64,000 nt of DNA from positions 25,634,880 to 25,698,879 of the forward strand of contig NC_082603.1 in assembly GCF_030936135.1 (NCBI RefSeq), read 5' to 3'. Below the pieces are notes generated by a model that was not told the DNA's origin, searched no databases, and was given only the letters and a program-made list of their open reading frames with translations. How positions within the stretch are numbered: position 1 is the stretch's first letter; each line of letters starts with the position of its first letter. The translations under genes and the position numbers were made by a program. This stretch comes from Gavia stellata. Taxonomy: Eukaryota > Chordata > Aves > Gaviiformes > Gaviidae. Positions 25,140 through 38,200 of this stretch are shown here, piece after piece.

Positions 25140-25680
25140 TGCAGCTTCCTGCCCTTAAGCCCCGGGCTGTACACGGAGAGCCCGGGCGGCCCGAATTTCC
25201 TGATGGGAACCGAACCGAGAGGGGAAGGAAGAGGAACGGGGCAAACCCGACGGATAACCCGCAGCAGGCCGGTGCGCCGGGCGCCGCCGCTCCGCAGCGC
25301 GCTATGGCAGCCGGGGCACCCGCGAGGTGCCAACAACGTGCCGGGAGGGAACACCTGCAGAAGCCTCAGCGTTGCCTCACGGAGGCTCCGCACAGCGCGT
25401 GAAAACCAGTGCGGCGCGTTCCCGGAAGCGGAAGCGCCGGGCCGGGGCGGGCGGCGCTATAAGCGGGCGGCGGCGCTATACGCGGGCGGTTCGGCGGCGG
25501 TGGCGGCGCGCGGGTGAGTGCGGCAGCGGGCAGCGCGGGGCTGGCGGCCCCATCGCCTCCCGCCGCGGGGCGGGGCGGGCCCGGCCCTCCCTGGGCCGCC
25601 CCGATAAGGGGGAGGTGGGCGCGCTGCTGCGCCGAGCGCCTCCGGGGGAGGGTGAGCCCCAACCCCGTCTGTGGGGCGAA
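25140..25680 (+). promoter_or_regulatory. AKR1A1: AKR1A1 CpG-island promoter with duplicated TATA unit
   Basis: CpG-dense island. Two adjacent ETS cores (CCGGAAGCGGAAGC, 25422-25435) precede a 19-bp unit present twice in tandem (25451-25469 and 25470-25488). The first copy holds TATAAG, the second TATACG. Downstream is a consensus donor CGG|GTGAGT (exon end 25513), so a short non-coding exon 1 of about 25 nt or more is likely, joining the coding exon at 29278. Confidence 0.7.
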
Positions 25681-28600
25681 AGCGATTCAGTGGCAGGGAC
25701 TTCCCTATTTTCCATCGGTGCCTGTTCGCATATGTGTACACATTAATTCAGTGCGTGTTCACGTGTGTTTAACTGGTGGAAGACTCCGTGCTTCGGGTGA
25801 AAACCGAGTTGTAGCTGTGGGTCGAGGCACAGGTCTGGTTTACACTTCCCTGCTTGCTAGTGCATCCTCCTGGATGGCTTCCATCCATCCCGGCCGCTCG
25901 CGTTGCCTTTGAATTACTCTGAGCACACTCTTTTATGCAAACGAGGCAATAGGAGAGGTGAGTATTGTTAAGCCAAAACCACATCTTACTTGTCCACAAT
26001 TAGTTTGCTTCTATGTTTATTTTTGTCTTTGCGCTTCTAAAAGGAGGCTTCCAGCTTTTTAATGAAGCGAATAATGATGGCCAGCAGATACTGTAATTCC
26101 CTTACATCCCCTTGTTAGGGGAAGAATCTGAGTGGAAAGCATTAATTAGTGTGTTTTCTTCCAGTGTTTCTAATTCTGGCATGTTTCCATTCTTCCAGAG
26201 GCTGTAGTTCTGCTCTCTCTGCGATGTTAATATACAACAGCGTTGCATGAAGCAAGATGGTTCTTAGAAAATGTGCTGATGCTAGTTATTGATTAAACGT
26301 GTACCTTGTCTTCTGGGCTGAAGTGTTGCATTTAAGATGATTGTGTAACGTTGTGTGAAGTGTATGGTTGTGTCACATTTGTGTTATAGGCCAATGTCAA
26401 TCAAAAAGCCCTAAGTCTTTAGTTGCGTGCATGGTGGAAGAACATACCTTTATTTAGACAACTAAATTCAGGTAAAAAGCACCTACATGCATGTAGCTGA
26501 CTACAAAATTGCTACGCAAATTCAGAATGGAAGAGAACACTGTTATCGCTGTCATTCTTCCTTCTCTGACTCCCTACCCCAAAAAATAGATGTACACCCA
26601 CAGTTTGGTTCACCAATGATTGCCTTCAGCACTAGCACCTGGACTTAATACATCTCAGTGCAAATTCAGAGCCTTTAGTTCGTGTTTAACTGCTGTTTTG
26701 CACCAGGAGGTGCTGGTCTGTTACAATCCCCTTTCTTAAAAGGTACTCGGAGTCTGTAAAGTATCATCTCAAATGCTCTTAGCTAGAGCTAACCCTATAA
26801 AGAAGGAGGGTAGTGTTGATAATCTTACATCCCTTCAGGTGCAGGGCACTCTGGGTTGTGCAGCATTGAACAGACCTCTGATTCACATGCAGCACGTTGT
26901 GCAGACCCTGCCCATAGAAAAGGTTACTCCGTTTCAGTAACTTCAGCTGTTAGGGATTCTCTTACACAAAAACAGCTCTATTCATCCTTCCTACTGTCAA
27001 ACAGAAAGGATGCTCTCAAGAGAACTTCCTGCTTTTTTAGATAAAGGCAAGGACACGTAGGTGGTGCAATCACAGGTACCAAGTGGGAGCTGCCTGCAGA
27101 CTCCCCTGTTACAACTAGCTGCTGAGCTTATCCTGCAGCCGTGGTTGTCCGTCCCACGGCACGGGCCTGAAGGCCACGCTGGGCATGAAGCACAGCACAA
27201 GACAAGCCTGGACCTACTCAGGTTACCTGTTACATGGATCACCAGCTCTTTGCTGTACAATGGCCTTCAGGTCAGGATCACTCCAACTATTCTGTTATGT
27301 CTCTCTGTAAAACAAGTGTGCTGTTTGGTGTCTGCCATAAATCTACAAAAATATGGCTTGAGAAGCTAAGCAAGGAATTGAAAACAAACTTTTTGCGTTA
27401 ACGCATTCATCAGCTGGAACTTAATTATCTGAGGAAAATGATAACAACATGGAGAAGGCAGAGTTATTTTGGGATAGTATGCTGTGTGAATGCTCTGCTT
27501 TGAAAACATCCATTCCTCCTACATAGTCAGCCATTCAACTTTTTATGCTTCCACTCTTGTTTTTTTTTAAACAAATAAGATTAATGAGTTTGGGCACAGC
27601 TGAATTTGGGAGGTAACTTCCTCAGCTTCTGCTGAAATCAGCTAGCCAGCTTTGGCGCTCATCCTGAATGCAGTTTCTTTTTAACAGTTTAACCAAAAAC
27701 GTAGATTGTGAGGATGTTGGGACACACTGTGAAACCTTCTTTTTTGATAAAAAGCTTTGCCACTGTGAGCAGATAGCTGTTCGCAGCAGCTATAAAGCCA
27801 GCAACAGGTAATTGAAGATCCTGCTGGACCTTTGTTCTCTTGAATTTCACAGGGAAAATGCTTGCATATCACAGTGCTACGCATGAGAGAGAAGCCCAGG
27901 CTCAAACTGACAACTGACTTTGTATCATTTTTTTCATTCTCCCTTCAGTAACAGAAGAACGCTACTCCTCTGTGAATTTGTGCTAAATCAGGTGTGTGAC
28001 GCTTTCCATAATAGCAATATTAGTTAACTGCATTCTGTTTGTATTTGAAATGCATCATGCAAGAATTGAGCTCTTAGTCTTGAATTTCCGTCAGAGTCCA
28101 CATGCAGATTTTGGCAGTATGGGAAGAAGGAACCTTTCAGGTCTTTAAAAGGTAGTGTCCCTTTCTGAATAAGCAGGAAGACAAAGTTATTTTGGGATTC
28201 AAAACACATAAATGTGTAAGGTCCTACTGCATTTTAGATCACTTTGCACACAGCTATTTCAAGTTCTATGTCAAATGATTTAAAAAAAAAATTATATATG
28301 CACCAGTTTTATTATGTGATCTGTATACTGAGGTGTTGTTTCCTAGTGTCCACCTTTGAAAGTGCCTCCATTTTGTCCTCTCTGCTAGCCCTGACTTCAC
28401 ATCAGAGAGGGGTTTTTAGTGTTTAAAAAAGAAAAAGTAGTCTTCTCGTTTGGTAGCATTTGCCTGTTGCAGGTATATAACAATTCAGAAACAATTAGGC
28501 TTGTTGCCAAGGGAGCCAAAATGTTTCTGGTTTTCTTCACAATGCCAGACAGCCTTGATAATGAGCTGTAGTTCGGCTCCGAGTTGGTGAAAATGGGGAT

Positions 28601-29172
28601 TGAAGGGTGGCAAAGCACATAAAAAGATGGGACTAATCCTTCAGCAGTGATGTTCTTCGGAGCATTATTTTTTGTTTTTCTGGACTATGCCTTTACCATT
28701 GATTCCTAATCAAAACCCTGCCTTTACAGGTCTTCAAACCTTAACCTGCACCAGCTGATTCTGACAAAATGTCTTTTTCCCCCACTGCAGCAGTAATGAG
28801 AGCTTGGTTCCTGAGCCAGCTGGTAGTGAGTAGGTAAAAGAGAAAGACGTAGTGCAGAAGTTCTATGGAATTACTGTACGCTAAGGGCAGACAAACATCT
28901 CTTCCTCCCTTCTGCCTCATCAATGCTTACTGCTGATTTAAAAAAAAAGTCATGTTTTCACCTGAGCTTCTCTATTAATTGTATGTTATTGCAGGATGCT
29001 TCTTTTTGTACTTCTCAGCTCTGAGAAATCTTAAACCTGTGCATTGTAAAGGAGAAAAGGGAATAAGAGGGAAGAGGAGAAAAAGGGCTCCTTTTCTAGT
29101 CTCCCCAGAGTAGCTAGTCATCTCCTTTATACCAGTAAAAACTGTAAAGAACCTGCTTCATCTTTATTCTAG

Positions 29173-29217
29173 CATCGTGAGGACCTCTATGATTTTATTC
29201 GTTTTTGCACAGAAAAG
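29173..29217 (+). other. Possible alternative 5' exon of AKR1A1 (45 nt)
   Basis: A strong acceptor (tctttattctag) and a donor AAAAG|GTAAAT bound 45 nt that read openly as HREDLYDFIRFCTEK. It would be spliced to the ATG exon at 29278 across an intron of only 60 nt. It could be an alternative 5'UTR exon. No family similarity is recognised, and it could be chance. Confidence 0.3.
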
Positions 29218-29283
29218 GTAAATTGTTGTAACTTACTGAATTGCTGCAAAACTCTGTTTGTTCTTGTTCTTCTTCAGGCAAAA

Positions 29284-32200
29284 ATGTCTGCAGCATGCAA
29301 CTTCGTTGCACTCCACACTGGGCAGAAGATGCCTCTCATAGGACTGGGAACTTGGAAGAGTGAACGTGGCCAAGTAAGCAGAGAACAATACAAAATTGTG
29401 CTCCCAACTAGTATTTTGTGTGCCTTTTTTGAAGATCCTAGATCCGAGGCCTGGATCCTTCGCCTGAATGGTTTTAGTCTTAGGTCTACTAAAGTCAGTG
29501 GAAGGTATGTATGTATATACAGTGGTGCTCTGGGAGATGAATCCAGAAAGAGACAAACGAGTGGGAAAAAATGCTGTAGCTGTAACCTGGTGCCTGACTC
29601 TTCCACTGGTAAATCCTCAGGCTGCCAGTTTGACCAGACATCCCTCTGGCTTGGGCTGATGACTCACCTGGAAGCAGCATCTTGGGAGGCAAGAACTCCA
29701 GTTGTTCTTGTAACAAGTCCTGGTCCAGCAGTCAGCCTCTGTTAAGCAGAAAAACAAAGAACTTGCTTGGGTTCGTCCTGCTTTTAGACTAAGATGACTA
29801 ATGCGTCATTGGGCATTCACTCTGTTTCTACGTGCGATGAATTGGCAAACACCACACTTGGAAACAGTTCTGTGTGTTACTGCGAACTGTGGGAATGTTT
29901 GCACGCTATGGACTGTGCATCCTATTGTACTACTTCTCCTCCTCGTCTGTCTTTTCCTTTCTGTTTCATTTAGTTGGAAGATAAATTCTTGGGGGAAGAG
30001 TGCACATACTTGCTGTGAAAGGCAATTTCCATTGCTTGGTGGAATTCTTAGCTGGTATAGTTGTTTAAAATGCCTTTTGGATTATGTGTACCATTGTGTC
30101 TGCGCAGTAAATGTATATCTTGCTGCTAGTCTTGTGTTAGCTTCATGATGGTTTTTGGAGTACGTCGGATGACATTGTGCTTGTGGTGGAGAGGGGAAGT
30201 TAAAACCCTTCTCAAGATGATGTGCTATCCTCTCTTTCCAGCTAGAGGAAAAGGTGGGAAACGAGCTATAAAAATTAAATTTATTCAGAGCCATTTTATT
30301 GTTGGGCTTCCTGTCTGTTGGGAATAGAAGCTATGCTAATGTGGAAGCTGAGTTGGTGTAGGAGCTCGGTCAACCTCTTAAATGAGGACAAGGGTGAATG
30401 TTCAGCTCTATCACTTAAAACATCAATTGATAGCTGAATTAAGTTTATTAACATGCAGGAATGGATGAATTTCTGTGCACCCAAAGCAGTTAAACGTGCA
30501 TTGTCTAAAACAAAACAAGTGCCTGAGACTAAACAAACAAAATATGAATGCATTGTTTATTTTGTGCACTAACTGTTCTGAGGAAAGTGCGATCTTATTA
30601 AAGAACCAGGAAAGATCCTGCTTGTGCATAATTTTAAACTAATTCAGATGGATTTTGCCGTAGTAAGCAGCGCTTCTAGCAGCTGAACCCCACACAGGAT
30701 CCAGCCATCTTCTCTGGGGTCCCATGGAAGTTATTGGGAATCACTTCTTTGGAATATCTACCATCTTCAAAGACTTATTCCTAGAATGTATTAAAGGCAA
30801 ATCTAGAAAGTGCAGTGAAAATGGCCAGAGTTACAGAAGTTGCTTTTATTCCTAAGGAATAAATAAATTCCTGTTTATCACTCAGCAATTTGTCAGAGCG
30901 TCCAAATGATTTACCCTTAAAAGGACATGATGATGTAGTTCAGGGAGAATAACTGTAATTATGAATTAAAGACTAAGGGCCAAAAACCTAGAGAAGCAGA
31001 AGAATTACCATTGATTATATTTAATCTAGCTGTTTCCCAAGCTATTTATTGAGAGCTCTTTTGTGCAAGGGCTGCATTAGAAGCAAGAGTGGAAGTGGAT
31101 GGCTTTTAAATTGTTTCCGGTAAATATTTTGCATATTGTAATTCTTTTCCTTGCCAAGCTGCTTTTCAGTCTTGACCTTACTCTTTTGAGTAATTTCTTT
31201 ATTATTGCTGTTACTGTTCCTGATCCTAAGTAAGCCTTGACCTTGTAGCCAGATCTTAGCAGTTCAGTACAACGGTGTCATTGCAGTCCTCGTTTCCTAG
31301 GTGGTAAGAATAGGGGGAGAAAATTATTGAATCTAAATCCACGTTGGAAGACTGTAGGATTTTATAGGATTTAGATCCTAGAAAACAATAGGATGTTTTC
31401 TGTCTTACATGATCAAATGCTAGAAGAGAAATTTGTTTTACATGTTACCATAGGAACATGATGGAGGGCTATTGAATGGAAGGGAACACAGTACAGAAGC
31501 TTATGAACTGGCAGCATGAATGAGTTCAAAGAGAAGTCTGTTCAGACAGGAGCGTCAAGAATATCGGCAGCATGGCATTTTCAATATTGGAGCTTGATTA
31601 TCTGTAATCCTTTAATGCTTTGTTCTCTTCTCTCAAGCGGGCCATGCTTTCAACCTGGAGGATTGATCCCCACCTGATGAACAGTCTAACCTGCCGTGGC
31701 AGAGGCTGGCTCTGTGGGGAAGAGACGTGGAGCTGAGGGAAGTTGCATTTTTCTGTGCAGAGCTTCAGGAAAGCTGAAGAGGAAATGTGTACTTTACAAA
31801 ACCAGTCAGACTGGGGACTGGGTGTCTTGTGACAGGATTGCAGCTATGGAGGAGACTGTTTAGTTCTTGTAAAGTTTGTTAGACAATCTAGAGAATCCTT
31901 GTTAGATGCACAAAAATTCACTACTACTGGTATATATTAAGGGAGGAACCTGAATTCCACATCTGAAGGATAGCAGGCAAAACTCTATTTTAGGGAATGT
32001 CAGCTCTAAGTTGGCTTTAGTTATGTGGTGGGCTGAGTTCCTTTTCAGCAAACTGTAGTACAGTATGTACAAACTGTGATACAGCAACACTTATGTCCTG
32101 GTCATACTGCATCTGAATGTCATGTGGACTCATGATCTGTTTTTTTCCTGTTTCCCGTCAGCAAAGGTACTTGGACTGCTAAAATGTGACAACTTTGCAG

Positions 32201-35200
32201 GAAGCAGGGGAGCCCGTCAGAGCCTTTTCTTTCCAAGTATTATTGGCTGGAACTGTTAGAGTGAAAGCCTCTTCGCAATGGCTTGGGGCTGTGCAGAAGC
32301 GGTTCCCGAGTCACTTGAACTCTGTGTTGCTTTGAAGTATAAAGATGGCTTGTTAGTTTTTCACCTTGGGATGGGCAAATCGAAGAACTGGAAATCTAGT
32401 AGTGGATATTATCATGAATTGGGACTTACAGATTCTGTGTCTGAATCTGCCAGTGATTGTTAGCAGTATCATGTTCCTCCATCTTCAAAACAGGGTGAAT
32501 GGGAAGGCCACGTCCCTGGCTAGGATGTATAAATGGGTGTAGTTCCTAGGACTCCGCTGTACAGTGAAGGACAGTAAGGCTTCAGCTGCAATACTGTGTC
32601 TGTTTTGGGGCAAACCAGTTCAAGAAAAGCATGAACCAGCTGACGAGACAGCAACAGCAGTGATGCAAGGTTTGGGAAAGGTGGGTTGTGATGAAAGATG
32701 AAGTGCCTACAGTTACCTGATCAAGAGAAGTTAGAGGAGGCATGCTGGTGCTTTCCAAATCTGCAAAAAGCCCTCACAAAGGGGAAGCTACGGATTTTGT
32801 GTCTGTGAGGAATAGGATGCAGCATCAGGGCCATCTTGGTTAGACATCTAAAAGGCTTTGAACATTAGGATATCTAAGCATTGGAATAGACTGCCCGTCA
32901 CTTACAAGAAGGGTTTTGATAAATGTGAGTAGGAGTGGTTTAGACTTAGTTGGCCCTGCTGTGGGGCACGCGGGTAGACTAGATGATGTCTCAAGATGCT
33001 TTCAGACCTACTTTCTGTAGTTACATGATGTGTAACTTAAGTTACACACTTAAGCGGTGTGACTCAACTTACCTAATGCAAAATGAACTCAGTAATTGCT
33101 CCTTCCATAGCAGTATTGAGAGGCTAAACTAAAGAACGTATGGAAAGTTTGAGGGATCCTTTGGCCATTGTTACTTCACAACACCAAATATCCAGAGGCA
33201 TATGGATCTCCAACTGCTTCTGTTGTCCTTTTTTTTTTTTTTCTCTGCCTCCCAGGAAATGCATGTACCTGTCTGAACATAATCTCAAAACCACAAAAAT
33301 TTCTGTTAAAGTACTCTTCTTAAATTTACATCTATCTGTTATTAGGGGTTTTTCCCCTCCAGAAATTTCTTTTTTGCACATTTTCTCTTGATTGTTTGCC
33401 TTTTGCGTTGAACAAGAACTCTCAGTTTACACTGGAATGTCTTAGTAGGCTGAGAGTAGTTTAGACAAATACAGATTCTGCCCAAATCCAGACCTTATGT
33501 ACATGACTAGTCCCAGTTTTTCAGTGCTAGAAATTTATTAAAACATACTGATACAGAAATACAGCCTCCTGTTTTTCACTTTGCAGAGACATGTTTGGAG
33601 TGCCTTATCCCGAGTTTTCTGTGAGTGGTGCTTATTTTCATTTTATGGCCAATGTTGTGCCTGTTTGGATTTAAAAAAAACTTATTATGCTGATAGAAGA
33701 AACGGGGGATTGGTGCTGACAAAGAACACCGCCGTTTTTCCTTTCCTTTCTGCTTCAGCTCCACAACTCTCACCTTTTCGGAGGGTGGATATTGAGTCTG
33801 AAAAGCCTTTACTATGTCCCAAGTGATTTCAGAATTACCACGACCTCGACTTTGTGGTGACCTTCTGAGGAATGTCTTTGTCAAAGTGAAACAAGGGCTG
33901 TAAATACCATCCTGCTAGAGGAAGGAAGAACTTCCTTCACTGCAGTAATAGAAGTGCTTTGTCATTCTGCCTAAGGAAAACTGGTCTACATTCCAGTTTT
34001 CCTCTCCAAATGCCAAAGAATGTAGTCAGAATAACCTGTGTATGCCTTTACTGCAGTTCTTGACAAGAAAAACAAATGAAATCCACCAGTAGAAGAGAGA
34101 TCTTTTTCACATTTGATTCCCCCTTCTTTTTCTGTAGCATCTGAAAGTAGTATTATACATGTCTTTAACTGGTGCTAATAATTTTGTCAGCTTTTAAAAT
34201 TGAAAATGCTGGTACTTTTCATTAAGTTGGAAGAAATCAATCGCTCTCTGGCCTTTGTGGACACATTTTTTTAATCTCTTGACAAGAGACATGTAATCTC
34301 TATAAATACATTAGGGCCCTGTTGCATCAAGCCTTATACACAGAGTAATTTACGATCTCCCACAGTCTTGAGAGACAAGTCCATGAAGAGTAGTGTATAG
34401 AAATCCCTGTACAGATGAGATGCACTCTTGCTGTAGCGCTTCAGATAGATACATGTAAAAGAGAACATGTGCTTACTGTCCACTGGAAGTTAAATGCAAT
34501 TAATTTTACTTAATACTCATCAACCTAATGGGAGATGATGACGACACTGAAATATGTAGTGATTCTTGGCTCTTGCAAGGGTCGCGTTGCTGTTGGCAGC
34601 ATCTTCATTGTCGGCAAAGTGGAAGGCAAAACGCAAAGTTGCAAGCATCATCAGGAGATCCCCTGAAGGCCATGGGTTAAAATTCAGCAGTATAGTGACT
34701 TTCATTGTTGTGCAATCGGAGAGAATGAGACGTGAAGGAGAAGCGTGCCATAAAATAGCGTTATCTTAGAAATTAAGTGTTAGCAGTTGAACCAAACCCA
34801 AACTCTGGCAATTCTGGAATTAGAAACCAGGCTATTCCTTTACTGGGAGAGAGGAGATATCTTCCAGGCTTGACTGATACTGATCGATTGGTCTGTTAGT
34901 TCCAGAAAGTTTGTCTTCCTAAGCCATGATTTATTTGAAAACTGTTTCTTAAAGCTCATTTTATACTTAAGAAGAGTGTGACAACTGTAGTTAAGAAGGA
35001 ATCCCTATTCTGTCTGGTGAGTTCTTGCATGCTTGGCCTGTGTGCATGGTCTGTTTTCTTGTTACTCTTGGGGTGCTGGCTAGCAATTCCCTCTTCGCTC
35101 CTACAGGCTGTGCCACAGAGGACCGTATCCTACTCTGTTTGAGTCTCATGACCTTATGTAGATCTGTGCTTTGGGGGTGTTCCTCACTAAGGCCCTATTT

Positions 35201-38200
35201 TTTTTCTTCCAGTCATATGTCCCTTTTCTCTTATTGCATTGGATAATCTGTTTCTGATTACAGGTGAAAGAAGCAGTGAAGTATGCCCTAAGTGTGGGTT
35301 ATCGCCACATCGATTGCGCAGCAGCTTACAGCAATGAAGCAGAGATCGGTGAGGCTTTCCAGGAATGCCTTGGTCCCAACAAGGTAAAAACACAAGAACC
35401 ACCATGCTGACTGTATGTTGTATCAAAATTTACAACTGTGACCTGAAAGGAGACTGCAAAGTTAACATTTGTGGCTTTTCCTCCTGGGCTATCCCAGCTG
35501 TTTGTTATTAATCAGAAACAGGCATGAAAGGGGGCTTTCTGTCCTCTCTAACCATCCTGGCTGTCAGGAGGAGAAAAGATTGTCAGGAATATTTGCATGG
35601 AAACTATAGAAAATGCCTTTTTTAACACCACCCCACCCCCCAGCGTCCCAATCTGTGTGTTCAAAAAATTGGAGGTTCCCAGAATCACTAGTTAAAATGG
35701 AAAATACTTGCCATGATTTATATGAAAAGTATGAAAAGTTACTCTAGTTTGCCAGTCTAGAATAGCATACAATGGTGGGTAGCCACAGCAAATTTGGTGA
35801 CTGTGGGTTTTTTGGTTATAGATCAAATATGAGTGAGTAAATACTTTTTTTTTAAACAGTGATTGCATTTGAACGCTTGGTAACTATGACTCTAGGGCCT
35901 GCAATAAGAGTCCATGGCCTAAATATAAAGTAATGTGACAGGCATTCCTATAGATGACCTGACCGTGGAATCTTAAATTCATCTCCTTGCTCTTGTTGGC
36001 CCAAGGGGGCAGAAGGATTAGTTGTACAGCCTCAGAGCTCCTGGAAAGAAAGTTCTTACATTCCTGCTTTCCTGCTGCTTTTGCCTTGGCTTTAGGGCAA
36101 TCTCTTTTGTTATGTGATTAGCTTGAGAGGGGCTGTTTTCAGCTTGCCCCAGGGATTCCTTCCTACTGGATATGGTAACTAATACAGGGAAGCATAGAAC
36201 GCTCTTATTCAGTTCCTATTAGCTAACTAAATTAAAACTAGAATTTTTAGAACATCTTTCTCTTTGAGTACAAGTCATATGTGAAACACACAAATAACTG
36301 AATGGTTGAAGGAGAGAAACTAAGCAATTAATCACTCCCCCTTCTACAAAGTATAGACTTGAGTGAAACTTGGTCCTACGTAAGTCAGTGAGAAGTGCTC
36401 TCTGGTGTTTTGTGCATCAGCTTGCCAAATATGATCTCCCTTTTGTGTTTTGTAGTTAACCAGCTTTCCATTTGTTTCATTTCTGTGTCTTACCCTTCCA
36501 ATACAGTGCACAGGGCACTCAGTTCTTAGTGTGTTCCTCTCAGAACTTAGAAACTCAAGTGCAGATGTTTGGGGAAACTTCTTCTGTTTATTTTCCCACA
36601 CTCTTTCCATGAGAAGCATTCTTGGTTTATAACATGTGATCAGTATAGTAAGTTAGCTGGTTGTGCCTAGAATATGTGAATTGTTAACTAGATATTACAA
36701 AATTCACATTTGAATAAACAGAGTAACCTTTCTTTTGGCCACATATGCTTAGTAGTGGCTTTAACCCTTGAATTGGAAAGTTTGGAGAAGAGTGTGTGTG
36801 GAGGGGATCGTTTTGTTTTTCAAAACTTCTAATAAATTGTTAAGTATTTGGTATGCTTTAGGACTTGTCAATGTAAGTGTGTATTTCTCTTGCTCTTCTC
36901 CATCCAGTATGTCTTTGAAAGGTTTAATTTGTAGGTTCCAAGTGTTAACTTTTTTGTTACACTTAAATTGTTCTACTTGTTTTAAAGCTAGCTGGGGAAT
37001 TGCTACAATTCCCTTTCTGAACTTCTTCCAGTAAATTATGCTCTCCTCCCTTTCTTAAAGGTTATTAAAAGGGAGGACCTGTTTGTAACATCAAAGCTCT
37101 GGAATACCAAGCACCACCCAGAAGATGTAGAGCCAGCGCTAAGGAAAACACTTGGAGATTTGAAACTGAATTACCTGGACCTGTACCTCATGCATTGGCC
37201 TCATGCCTTTGAGTAAGTTCTACCTGGGAAGAGCACAGAAAACAGAAACCCCAGTTTTACATAAGTGGCTGGTGTTAAGTCCTGAGGAGCTTCTTTCTGG
37301 GCTGTGAATTTTTTCCTGTGTATACTGCCTGCAAGATGTTTTTCAGTGTGGCTAATAGCGTAGTCTTATGGACTGTCATATAGAAACTCTTTTCTACCCA
37401 TAACCTGTACACTTGCTCATATTTGTTCCATTCATTTGCAGAAACAATTGCTCAAATTCCATTCTTCTTTCTATTTCAGTTGGGTGAGAATTTGTTTACT
37501 GTTAGATTTGTAGCATGTCTGTAAACATAGAGTGGAGGAGACAAAATTTCTGCTTTTGTGTGGTAGTATTGTAAATAGAAAAGGGATAACTGTTCTCATT
37601 ATTTAGCAATGATGAGGCTGGAAAAATGGCTATTAAGTCTTCATTTAAAATCTTTAAGAATCTACTTAAATTTTTTAATAGGTAATGAAATTAGGATCAC
37701 TAAACTTCTGACAGTTTGGCATGGGTGCTAAAGTTAGGTAGCTGAAAGTAGTCTAACTGGGAAAAAGTAATAAATCTTTTTGGGACAGGTTTCTATATTG
37801 AAGCTTGCCATCTTATACTAGCTGAAAAGTTGACTTGCTGTGGGGTAAAATATTTGCTGAGTTTAAAATATATTAGAAGTTTAAAATAGTCTATAGCCTT
37901 CATCTGGGTATTGGGGAAGTGTGGCAGCTCTTCTTGGTTCTGCCATTGACCTACATGGTAACCTTGAGGAAATGCCAAAGCTGCCTTGTGCCTTACTTTT
38001 ACTTATCTGTAAAATGAGAATTAAGTGCTTTGTAAAGAAGACAACACTTTTCAGTAATAGTTATTAACTGTACTGGAGTGGCCAAGCACATGCAGTATCA
38101 TGGTGGTATCTCTATGAGGAAGAAATGAAAATGACTTCTTATGACACTTTAATTGCAGTAATTCTACAATTTGAAGAAATACGAGATGAGAAAGTTTTCT

